Positions 1 to 5,050 of a DNA stretch of 5,050 nucleotides are shown here, piece after piece; positions within the stretch are counted from its first letter, which is position 1; each line of letters opens with the position of its first letter. The translations under genes were made by a program, and so were the position numbers. The DNA is taken from assembly GCA_903827345.1 (NCBI GenBank), contig CAIKID010000060.1, forward strand, positions 1 to 5,050, written 5' to 3'. Source of the DNA: an uncultured Actinomycetes bacterium. GTDB lineage: Bacteria > Actinomycetota > Actinomycetes > Nanopelagicales > Nanopelagicaceae. The notes under the pieces are model-generated. The model made no database searches. It was not told where the DNA came from and saw only the letters and a list, made by a program, of their open reading frames with translations.

Positions 1-1295
1 ATATGCGAAGAGGTCTCTACGTGCCAGAAACCAATATTTCCGCTGCGATCTCCTACCCATTCAACATGGTGCCTGTGTTCATGCCCAGCCACCCAGAGAA
101 TCACCTGCGGATACTTGATTAACATCGCCTCGAGTTCGTCCTTGCACACCCGAGATTCGCCCGTTGTGTAACCATTGAAGATTGTCTCTAGCGGATGATG
201 CGATGCGAGAACCACGGGACGATCAGATGCTGCAATAGTCTCTTCTAGCCAAGCGAATTGCTCTTGGTCGAGAGAACCCTGCCATCCACCAAAAGGATTG
301 ACGGTGTCCATTGCGATTAATCGAACTCCACCCAAATCACGCCAGTAGTAGGTAACTTTCTTCGCCGCATTCTCTGCGTCAAATCCGTGACCAATGGGAG
401 ATCCCGTCGCCTGCAAGTGTTGCGCGATAAAGTCACCTCGTTCCAGAGCTCGACGTTTAATGTCTGGCGTGACGATTGAATAGGGCGCATCGGCAGGATC
501 GGGATATCTGGCTGGGCCCACTTGATTAAAGAGACCCAAGGTTTCCGCTAGCGAGAGCGATGAAGGCAACCCTTCGTACCGTCGATCTGCAACCTGAGCC
601 GCCTGAGTCGCATCAGTTGGATTGACCGTTCCTTGTAAAAGGGCATCATGGTTGCCATGCACCGCATACCAAGGGAATTTCAAACCAGTCGCTATAAATG
701 CTTTACGAACATCATCTAATAAACCTGGGATGGTCGGGAATCCATACTTTGCCCGAGCATCATCATCCACTTTCCCCGCCGGAGTTCCATGGGGGTGCCA
801 ATACTTGGTGTCATAACTATCTGGATTGTCATCCATGACACCTTCGTACCGATCGCCCGCACCAGAATCTGGAACCACCTCTCCACCGTCGAGAAGCGTG
901 ATATACCAATCAACTTCATTAACTTGCGCATTGTCAGTGGTGTCACCAGTAACAATCGCAGCATCCACCGGATGCCCTGATAGCGGGCCACTTGTAACCT
1001 TATTAAGCGCGAGAACCATCGCCTCTACCACCTGAGTTGTGAGAATGGAGTGAGCTCGGTACGTACCGATGATGCCCACAATCTCGTGGATGGGACTGTC
1101 AGCATCTCCCCAGCGATCCAAGAACTCTGGTCGCAGCGGAGATTGCGTATCGCAGACATGCAGATCTGAGAGATGATGCAGAACGAGTAACGGCGCACTT
1201 TCAGTGGGAAAACGCTCTCCTAGATGGCCTGCATCAACCCGACGTACAAGCTTTCGCCAGCCTTGTTGGTTTGGGGTGCCCCGCTCTATCGCCAC
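1..1295 (-). CDS. Metallophosphoesterase, PPA1498 (TIGR03767)-type, 3' end cut by window edge
   Basis: Probable metal-dependent phosphohydrolase of the calcineurin-like superfamily; the substrate is unknown. About 431 codons are visible, and the C-terminus lies beyond position 1. All five superfamily metal-site blocks can be read in order: SDLHVCD (Asp44, His46), GDTTDN (Asp118), GNHD (214-217), SHHP (365-368) and GHEHRHH (404-410). Long inserts between the blocks are what is known of the PPA1498 family, found mainly in Actinobacteria. The start chosen is GTG at 1295, because an in-frame TAG at 1307-1305 closes the frame and no in-frame ATG lies between that stop and the first metal motif. 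No Shine-Dalgarno precedes it, but a TAGACT hexamer sits 6 nt upstream, which suggests a leaderless mRNA. Family members often carry a Tat signal; none is visible here, so the protein is probably cytoplasmic. It lies 56 nt after the sulfur operon on the same strand and probably has its own promoter. Family call is firm; function and exact start are less sure. Confidence 0.88.
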   Translation of the reverse strand, partial: MAIERGTPNQQGWRKLVRRVDAGHLGERFPTESAPLLVLHHLSDLHVCDTQSPLRPEFLDRWGDADSPIHEIVGIIGTYRAHSILTTQVVEAMVLALNKVTSGPLSGHPVDAAIVTGDTTDNAQVNEVDWYITLLDGGEVVPDSGAGDRYEGVMDDNPDSYDTKYWHPHGTPAGKVDDDARAKYGFPTIPGLLDDVRKAFIATGLKFPWYAVHGNHDALLQGTVNPTDATQAAQVADRRYEGLPSSLSLAETLGLFNQVGPARYPDPADAPYSIVTPDIKRRALERGDFIAQHLQATGSPIGHGFDAENAAKKVTYYWRDLGGVRLIAMDTVNPFGGWQGSLDQEQFAWLEETIAASDRPVVLASHHPLETIFNGYTTGESRVCKDELEAMLIKYPQVILWVAGHEHRHHVEWVGDRSGNIGFWHVETSSH

Positions 1296-1301
1296 GAAAA
1301 G

Positions 1302-1307
1302 AGTCTA
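1302..1307 (-). promoter_or_regulatory. Candidate -10 element for a leaderless metallophosphoesterase mRNA
   Basis: TAGACT fits the TANNNT core of a sigma70-type -10 box and is separated by 6 nt (CTTTTC) from the GTG at 1295, so transcription would begin at or next to the start codon. No recognisable -35 box was found 16-18 nt upstream. The first three bases of the hexamer are also the in-frame stop codon that limits the reading frame. Confidence 0.4.
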
Positions 1308-1351
1308 TTTCATACCGGCATCTGGAAGGCGATGGAATGGGAATTTCACAT

Positions 1352-1870
1352 CTAAATGAAGAGTAATTGAGCCCCATCTGTCATTTCGATGAAATCCGAT
1401 GCGCTGATAATTCCTTCAACGTCATCGCGCAACTCGTTCATCGTAAGGTGGTTCATATCTGCTGACATGCGACATGCCCACAGATGGCCTCCAGCGGCGA
1501 CAATCTGATCAAGGAAGTCCGGTACTTCAGGGACATCGAGCTCGGCAATCTGCTTCTTCAACATATGTGTCGCAACCGCAGTCATTCCTGGGGCCGGCAT
1601 CATCGCCTGAGGAATGTGCATGTCATGACCAGGTAGATGCATGGCGGTGTTACCAGCAGGCGAGAATTGCAAATCGTTCATCCTCGACTTTGTGATCATG
1701 TCAAAACCCCAGAAGGTGAAGAAGATCATGGTATCAACGCCTTCGCCTAGGGCGGCATTTGCGAGGATCAACCCAGGGTATGCCATATCCAAATTACCCT
1801 TGGAGCATATTATGGCCAATTTCCGATCGGAATTTTCAGAACCGAAATTTGGAACGATTGATGGTGTCAT
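1352..1870 (-). CDS. dsrE2: DsrE2-type sulfurtransferase (DsrE/DsrF-like, DrsE_2 family)
   Basis: A 172-residue soluble protein of the DsrE superfamily. Relatives bind or carry sulfane sulfur or thiosulfate on a cysteine and pass it to TusA- or DsrC-type carriers. Family landmarks are the N-terminal strand and loop ICSKGNLDMAYP (Cys22), the hydrophobic segment IFFTFWGF (49-56), PGMTAVATHM (94-103) with a Met/His-rich run just before it, and LWACRMSADM (Cys133) near the C-terminus. Cys133 is in the place of the conserved, probably sulfur-binding cysteine. The ATG at 1870 was chosen because GAGGAG lies 6 nt upstream and the tusE stop is only 10 nt before it. The frame stays open further upstream, but that part merely overlaps tusE. 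No membrane helix beyond the buried strands is apparent, which argues for the soluble subtype. As last gene of the SQR-TusE-DsrE2 operon, it probably receives sulfur released by the flavoprotein. That job is inferred. Confidence 0.85.
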   Translation of the reverse strand: MTPSIVPNFGSENSDRKLAIICSKGNLDMAYPGLILANAALGEGVDTMIFFTFWGFDMITKSRMNDLQFSPAGNTAMHLPGHDMHIPQAMMPAPGMTAVATHMLKKQIAELDVPEVPDFLDQIVAAGGHLWACRMSADMNHLTMNELRDDVEGIISASDFIEMTDGAQLLFI

Positions 1871-1876
1871 TTCATT

Positions 1877-1882
1877 CTCCTC
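1877..1882 (-). promoter_or_regulatory. Ribosome binding site of dsrE2
   Basis: GAGGAG on the minus strand overlaps the TGA stop of the upstream tusE-like gene and lies 6 nt before the ATG at 1870. This fixes the dsrE2 start and suggests translational coupling or re-initiation between the two genes. Confidence 0.7.
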
Positions 1883-2195
1883 ACACGCAACCTTTAGGTT
1901 TTGGCAATCCGGCGATGTACGCCATCTTTTTAGCTGGCTTCTTTGGGAATAGGGCGAATTGTTCTTTGATGGGAACTCCTCCGACCGTCTGGACCCGACG
2001 AGATGTGGCGGATTCACCGCGTACCTTGAAGTCATCTCGCATAAATTTGATGATGTTCCAATGCGCATCCGTCAGCGTTATGTCGATCTGCTTCGCCAAT
2101 TCTTTGGCGATCTCTTCACTCCATTGGTCGTATTGAGTGAGAAACCCCTCTTCATTTACATCGATTTTCTTGCCCGCGATTTCAACTACTGGCAT
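1881..2195 (-). CDS. tusE: DsrC/TusE-family sulfur carrier, single-cysteine type
   Basis: A 104-residue protein of the DsrC/TusE/RspA family, close to the usual length of about 105-110. Such proteins carry a persulfide on a flexible C-terminal arm. Family marks are LTDAHWNIIKFMRDDF (41-56), which is the core helix, ALFPKKPAKK (81-90) and the terminal arm IAGLPKPKGCV with the penultimate Cys103 (CysA). The second redox cysteine of true DsrC, eleven residues earlier (CysB), is Ala92 here. A DsrAB-linked trisulfide cycle is therefore unlikely, and a TusE-like relay or RspA-like regulatory role fits better. The start is ATG at 2195, with AGGAGG 9 nt upstream. A TTG at 2204 is in frame but abuts that AGGAGG and is rejected. 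The gene overlaps the end of the flavoprotein gene by 14 nt and is followed 10 nt later by dsrE2, so the three are almost certainly co-transcribed and probably co-translated. The partner receiving its sulfur is not in the window. Confidence 0.9.
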   Translation of the reverse strand: MPVVEIAGKKIDVNEEGFLTQYDQWSEEIAKELAKQIDITLTDAHWNIIKFMRDDFKVRGESATSRRVQTVGGVPIKEQFALFPKKPAKKMAYIAGLPKPKGCV

Positions 2196-3456
2196 TTGCG
2201 CCAACCTCCTCTTTCTTTACCACTTGTTTCTTCCCCGCCATCGACATCAGCGAAGGAAGAGGGATCCAACGTCCCTTGAGCAATAAGTTCCAATAGATCC
2301 ACCGGAAGGCGAGCTTTCCCATATGGTTAAAACGACTCTCCTTGAGCAAAGGAAATGGCCCAACGATTGGAAGAGGAAACATCCCGGTGAGCGGTTCAAC
2401 TTTGTAGTTGAAGTCGATCAATAGTCCCTTTCCATTTCCGGATTCGATGAAGCAGTTGGTGTGCCCGTCGAAATTGTGGGTCATAGGCCGCCCGTTGACA
2501 TAGTCAACAAAGTTTTCTGCAAACATATCAACCGCAAAGTGAGCAACCGACCCAGCCTTGGACGCCGGAATATCAGAGGCATCACCAAGGGCGAAAATAT
2601 TCGCAAACTCTCTAGATAAGAAAGTCTCCTTATTGACTGGAATGTAATTCAGATCATCTCCCAGCCCAGATCGGCCGATGAAATCAGCTCCCATATTGAC
2701 CGGAATAGTTACGAGTAAATCAAACGGGATCTCACGTTCATCCATGGAAACCATAGTCTTGGTTTCGGCATCGATATGCTCTATGACAAAATCTGGCTCT
2801 AGCGAAATATTGCGATCCTTAAGCATGAATCCCAGTTGCTTAGAGCAGACGGGCTTAGTAAATGCTCCTTCAAGAGGCGTTACGTAGATTATCTCCACCT
2901 TGTCGCGCATCTTGCGTTCGTTAAAATAGGCATCTGCAAGAAAGGCAAATTCCAGAGGAGCTACCGGACACTTGATAGGCATCTCTGAAATGTGGACTAC
3001 GAATCGTCCTCCTTGAAATTTGTCGAGCGCATCTTTTAGGACTATCGATCCAGCCAAGGTGAAGAAATCAAAGACGCTCTTGTGCCAAATCGCTGGATCC
3101 TCCATGCCCTCTGTTTGATCGGGGCGCGGAGTAGTTCCCGTTGCAATCACCAACTGGTCATACACAAGAGTCTTCCCGTCAGCCAAATAGACCGTATTGG
3201 TATGAGGGTCAACTTTTTCGATTTCGGACTGGATGTATTCAATACCCGCAGGGAAAAAGTGGTCCCGCTCCTTAACCAATTCATCGGCTTCGTATACACC
3301 AAATGGAAGGAGCAACAAACCCGGCTGATAGATATGCTCGTTGTCTTTATCGACGATCGTAATTGACCAATTTTTGGAATCGAGTCTCTTATGGAGTTTA
3401 TTGACGACCATAGTTCCAGCTGTTCCGCCGCCAAGTACTATTACTTTTCTTTTCAT
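2182..3456 (-). CDS. sqr: Sulfide:quinone oxidoreductase-like FAD flavoprotein
   Basis: A 424-residue two-dinucleotide-domain flavoprotein of the SQR / type II NADH dehydrogenase superfamily, the usual SQR length. The N-terminal FAD fold shows GGGTAG (9-14) and the acidic residue ending strand 2 (TIVDKD). YQPGLLLLPFG (43-53) is typical of SQR-like proteins. ATGTTPRP follows at 105-112, and the second FAD motif IFALGDA lies at 287-293, followed by the SKAGSVA helix start. Cys163 (in KCP) and Cys335 (in TNCFIES) match the two cysteines that form the redox-active polysulfide bridge at the FAD. The third cysteine of some SQRs, expected near 120-130, is absent, and Cys204 is extra. The C-terminal part (about 376-407) is basic, aromatic and amphipathic, fitting a monotopic membrane anchor near the quinone. 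Known SQRs oxidise sulfide and reduce quinone. The adjacent TusE and DsrE2 genes strengthen that call, though a persulfide substrate or another flavin disulfide reductase activity remains possible. ATG 3456 has AGGAG 7 nt upstream. Confidence 0.85.
   Translation of the reverse strand: MKRKVIVLGGGTAGTMVVNKLHKRLDSKNWSITIVDKDNEHIYQPGLLLLPFGVYEADELVKERDHFFPAGIEYIQSEIEKVDPHTNTVYLADGKTLVYDQLVIATGTTPRPDQTEGMEDPAIWHKSVFDFFTLAGSIVLKDALDKFQGGRFVVHISEMPIKCPVAPLEFAFLADAYFNERKMRDKVEIIYVTPLEGAFTKPVCSKQLGFMLKDRNISLEPDFVIEHIDAETKTMVSMDEREIPFDLLVTIPVNMGADFIGRSGLGDDLNYIPVNKETFLSREFANIFALGDASDIPASKAGSVAHFAVDMFAENFVDYVNGRPMTHNFDGHTNCFIESGNGKGLLIDFNYKVEPLTGMFPLPIVGPFPLLKESRFNHMGKLAFRWIYWNLLLKGRWIPLPSLMSMAGKKQVVKKEEVGANASS
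2205..2210 (-). promoter_or_regulatory. Ribosome binding site deciding the tusE start
   Basis: A perfect AGGAGG lies inside the 3' end of the flavoprotein gene. It is 9 nt from ATG 2195 but directly touches the in-frame TTG at 2204, so it supports the ATG and a 104-residue product. Confidence 0.75.
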
Positions 3457-3463
3457 TTTTCAT

Positions 3464-3498
3464 CTCCTATAAATAAGAGATTACTCCCGAGAGTTCAA
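3464..3498 (-). promoter_or_regulatory. Candidate promoter and ribosome binding site of the sulfur operon
   Basis: On the minus strand TTGAAC (3498-3493) is a fair -35 box, with 17 nt to TATTTA (3475-3470). TAATCT (3483-3478) is an alternative -10 with no good -35. AGGAG at 3468-3464, 7 nt before ATG 3456, is a good Shine-Dalgarno. The first pair would leave a 5' leader of only a few nucleotides starting at the Shine-Dalgarno itself, so the TAATCT option may be better. The exact transcription start cannot be settled by eye. Confidence 0.35.
3483..3494. repeat. Imperfect 12-bp palindrome in the divergent promoter region
   Basis: ACTCCCGAGAGT on the plus strand pairs with itself in five of six positions. 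It lies between or over the candidate -35 and -10 boxes of the sulfur operon, where a dimeric repressor or activator could bind. A palindrome this short can arise by chance, and no regulator gene is present in the window. Confidence 0.25.
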
Positions 3499-3581
3499 GT
3501 GCGGGTGCGGAAGTCCTGTGCATGAGTGACAGCACCCTACAAAACTGTGTGAGTCGTATTACTAACGCGCGCTCAAAATCA

Positions 3582-3590
3582 TGAGAAGAT
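3582..3590 (+). promoter_or_regulatory. Possible extended -10 for a leaderless marC mRNA
   Basis: TGAGAAGAT can be read as an extended -10 (TGn plus GAAGAT) ending 7 nt before the ATG at 3598. The hexamer matches the consensus weakly. GAGAAG could instead act as a weak Shine-Dalgarno, and TATTACTAA at 3557-3565 could be a -10 for a longer leader. Low certainty. Confidence 0.22.
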
Positions 3591-3597
3591 AGCGCCT

Positions 3598-4224
3598 ATG
3601 AATAGCCTCACATCTGTGTCAGCTCTGACCTTCGGAATTCAAGCCTTCGTAACTCTTTTTGTAATCTTGGATCCAATCGCGGCTCTTCCAATCTTCCTCT
3701 CATTGGTATCGGGACGGACCCAAAAGGATCAGGTCAAACTAGCTTGGCAAGGAGCAACCTCTTCCCTCATCATCATCGTTGTCTTTGCGCTCTTTGGCCA
3801 AGTGATCCTCAGCTACTTACACATTTCTCTCTTCGCCCTCCAAGGTGCGGGGGGCTTCTTGCTCTTCTTAATCGCCATGGAATGCTTAACGGGTAAGGTG
3901 GGCGGCGAGTCCGCACAGAATGAGGCGGTCAATATCGCGATGGTCCCAATCGGCACCCCGATGCTGGCTGGTCCCGGCGGAATCGTGACGACGATGCTCT
4001 ACGTGCATTATGCACATTCCGTACAAGCGAAATTCAGCTTGGCGGCAGCAATCATCATGGTTCATGTGATTATTGGATTCATTTTGATGTTTTCTACAGG
4101 GATCCTAGGAGTAATAAAGGAATCTGGAATCACCATTGTTACTCGCGTTGCTGGTCTCTTAGTTGCGGCAATTGCGGTTGAAATGATCGTACAGTCCATT
4201 AGAGGTTTCTTCCCGCACATCTAA
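3598..4224 (+). CDS. MarC/UPF0056-family integral membrane protein
   Basis: A 208-residue protein of the MarC/YhgN family in the cytoplasmic membrane, matching the family's usual 200-220 residues. Six hydrophobic segments are visible at about 12-34, 52-74, 78-96, 118-138, 146-166 and 183-203. Family signatures are ILDPIAALPIFLSL (23-36), the loop VPIGTPMLAGPGGIVTTM (116-133) and the C-terminal TRVAGLLVAAIAVEMI (182-197). Members are annotated as neutral amino acid or multidrug transporters on thin evidence, and E. coli MarC is reported not to affect antibiotic resistance, so the substrate should be left open. It is the first gene of the rightward transcript, diverging from the sulfur operon across 141 bp. 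The next gene follows after 8 nt, so the two are probably co-transcribed. ATG 3598 is the natural start: it sits right at the family N-terminus and no strong Shine-Dalgarno precedes it. Confidence 0.92.
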   Translation: MNSLTSVSALTFGIQAFVTLFVILDPIAALPIFLSLVSGRTQKDQVKLAWQGATSSLIIIVVFALFGQVILSYLHISLFALQGAGGFLLFLIAMECLTGKVGGESAQNEAVNIAMVPIGTPMLAGPGGIVTTMLYVHYAHSVQAKFSLAAAIIMVHVIIGFILMFSTGILGVIKESGITIVTRVAGLLVAAIAVEMIVQSIRGFFPHI

Positions 4225-4232
4225 GGATCGCC

Positions 4233-4907
4233 ATGAGTTTTCAAAGTTATATTCTCGGTGAGGTAACAACTATTTTGCCAACGCTAAAGAACCGAACCTA
4301 TGCCTCGGATATGCAACGGTATATGAAAGATATCGCGCCTTTTCTTGGCATCCGAACGCCGATCCGCAGAGAAGCACTCAAGAGCATTTACAAGAAAGCT
4401 CCTGAGCCAACTTCGGAGCAATTAGGTAAGACCGCCCGTTCGCTTTGGAAGATGGACGAGCGCGAGTATCAATATGCCGCGTGCGACCTGCTCTCAACTT
4501 TCAAAACTCACCTCAATAAAGACTTTCTCATTAAACATGGCGAATACCTGCTGACTTATAAACCCTGGTGGGATACGGTCGATAGTCTGGGTAACGCAGT
4601 TGTCTCACCGCTAACTGTTCGTTTCAATCTGCTCCCCCTGATGAATAAGTGGAACAAGAGCGATGATATTTGGCTGGTACGAGCTGCAATCCAACATCAG
4701 CGCGGACGGAAGACTGAAACTGATATTTCATTGCTTCTGCGTTACTGCCATGACCACGCGGACGACCATACCTTCTGGGTCGCCAAGGCGATTGGATGGG
4801 CTCTGCGCGACTTGGCGTACTTCGATCGGCCTTCCGTCACCAAGTTCCTTAAAGAACACCCTGGGTTGGATCGGGTTGCGGTCCGCGAAGCTCTGAAGCA
4901 CGCTTAG
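4233..4907 (+). CDS. DNA alkylation repair protein, AlkD-like DNA glycosylase
   Basis: A 224-residue, all-helical HEAT-like repeat protein of the AlkD/AlkC-type DNA alkylation repair family (PF08713). Bacillus cereus AlkD removes positively charged N3- and N7-alkylated purines without flipping the base. Visible landmarks are the N-terminal MQRYMKDIAPFLGIRTPIRR (27-46), DEREYQYAACDLL (75-87), WWDTVD (112-117), WLVRAAIQ (147-154) and FWVAKAIGWALRD (181-193). By alignment from memory, Trp113, Asp117, Arg150 and Trp189 take the places of AlkD Trp109, Asp113, Arg148 and Trp187, which line the DNA-binding cleft and support excision. An active glycosylase is therefore likely. Length is normal for the family and no disruption is seen. 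The ATG at 4233 has AAGGA (4223-4227) 5 nt upstream, overlapping the marC stop, so it is probably translated from the marC transcript. A functional tie between MarC and base repair is not evident. Confidence 0.92.
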   Translation: MSFQSYILGEVTTILPTLKNRTYASDMQRYMKDIAPFLGIRTPIRREALKSIYKKAPEPTSEQLGKTARSLWKMDEREYQYAACDLLSTFKTHLNKDFLIKHGEYLLTYKPWWDTVDSLGNAVVSPLTVRFNLLPLMNKWNKSDDIWLVRAAIQHQRGRKTETDISLLLRYCHDHADDHTFWVAKAIGWALRDLAYFDRPSVTKFLKEHPGLDRVAVREALKHA

Positions 4908-4908
4908 G

Positions 4909-4917
4909 TGGCATAAT
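4909..4917 (+). promoter_or_regulatory. Extended -10 promoter for a leaderless PLP-decarboxylase mRNA
   Basis: TGGCATAAT is a TGn extended -10 whose hexamer CATAAT matches TATAAT at five of six positions. It ends 6 nt before the ATG at 4924, so transcription would start at the start codon. There is no Shine-Dalgarno in the 16-nt gap and no clear -35, which an extended -10 can do without. Confidence 0.6.
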
Positions 4918-4923
4918 CACCAC

Positions 4924-5050
4924 ATGCATGAGTTCAACAAAGAGGTCGAATCGTTAGCTCAAGAGATCCTGGCTTACAGCTTTAAGCGACTCCAGGAGAA
5001 TCCCCCACTCGACGGTCCACAAACCCCAGAAGAGTTGTATGCCAAAGTAG
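4924..5050 (+). CDS. Probable PLP-dependent decarboxylase, N-terminal fragment cut by window edge
   Basis: Only the first 42 codons are present. The visible protein opens with an acidic amphipathic helix (MHEFNKEVESLAQEILAYSF) and continues to PPLDGPQTPEELYAKV (27-42). The helix followed by an LDGP-TPEEL stretch recalls the N-terminus of group II PLP-dependent decarboxylases (glutamate/tyrosine/aromatic amino acid decarboxylase-like proteins) as found in Actinobacteria. Those enzymes decarboxylate an amino acid through a lysine-bound PLP, but the catalytic lysine and cofactor residues are beyond the window, so neither activity nor substrate can be judged. The start is ATG 4924, placed 6 nt after a strong -10 box, with no Shine-Dalgarno. 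The gene follows the alkylation repair gene by 16 nt on the same strand but has its own promoter. Confidence 0.6.
   Translation, partial: MHEFNKEVESLAQEILAYSFKRLQENPPLDGPQTPEELYAKV

Noticed and set aside
622..1035. Open frames on the plus strand and a 91-codon minus-strand frame (716-991) inside the metallophosphoesterase gene
   Set aside because: They are out of frame with a gene carrying all five metallophosphoesterase motifs, and their translations have no recognisable composition or motifs.
1296..1351. Possible terminator between dsrE2 and the metallophosphoesterase gene
   Set aside because: No GC-rich inverted repeat followed by a T run could be found, so read-through from the sulfur operon cannot be excluded.
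1871..2068. Upstream in-frame extension of the dsrE2 gene giving a 238-residue product
   Set aside because: The extra stretch overlaps tusE in another frame, shows no DsrE-family similarity, and the ATG at 1870 has a well-placed GAGGAG.
2196..2204. TTG start for tusE at 2204
   Set aside because: It directly touches the AGGAGG, leaving no spacer, while ATG 2195 has a 9-nt spacer and matches the family N-terminus.
1474..2279. Several overlapping plus-strand open frames opposite tusE and dsrE2
   Set aside because: They are antisense to two family-assigned genes, lack ribosome sites, and their products look like noncoding translations.
2678..3434. Open frames on both strands within the SQR-like gene (2678-2887, 3082-3366, 3147-3434)
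   Set aside because: Shadows of the 424-residue flavoprotein reading frame, which has clear FAD motifs throughout.
4663..4896. 77-codon plus-strand open frame inside the alkylation repair gene
   Set aside because: Out of frame with an intact AlkD-like protein and without a ribosome binding site.
1..5050. CRISPR array, tRNA/rRNA, insertion sequence ends or attachment sites
   Set aside because: No regularly spaced repeats, tRNA-like cloverleaf or transposase-like coding sequence was seen by eye on either strand.

Overview
The window most resembles a chromosomal segment of a member of the Actinomycetota with roughly balanced GC, possibly a small-genome aquatic lineage. That placement is an inference. 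It rests on the actinobacterial-type metallophosphoesterase at the left edge and on start codons that sit 6 nt after a -10-like hexamer with no Shine-Dalgarno sequence (positions 1295 and 4924), the usual look of leaderless actinobacterial genes. No RNA gene, insertion sequence, CRISPR array or clear hairpin terminator was seen.

The left two thirds (1-3456) are transcribed leftwards. From right to left they hold a three-gene sulfur-metabolism operon: a sulfide:quinone-oxidoreductase-like flavoprotein (3456-2182), a single-cysteine DsrC/TusE-family sulfur carrier (2195-1881) and a DsrE2-type sulfurtransferase (1870-1352). The genes overlap or nearly touch, and each has a good Shine-Dalgarno site. 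After a 56-nt gap comes a metallophosphoesterase of the PPA1498 (TIGR03767) type, cut by the left edge, which appears to have its own leaderless promoter.

The right third (3598-5050) is transcribed rightwards from a 141-bp divergent intergenic region. It holds a MarC-family membrane protein, then 8 nt later an AlkD-like DNA alkylation repair protein, then the first 42 codons of a probable PLP-dependent decarboxylase with its own extended -10, leaderless promoter.

The sulfur operon is the distinctive part. A plausible reading is that the flavoprotein oxidises sulfide (or a persulfide) at the membrane, delivers electrons to the quinone pool, and passes sulfane sulfur to the DsrE2/TusE pair as protein-bound persulfide. 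The TusE-like protein has only the C-terminal cysteine, so it looks like a sulfur relay or regulator and not the two-cysteine DsrC partner of dissimilatory sulfite reductase. No dsrAB, tusA, tusBCD or rhodanese gene lies inside the window.
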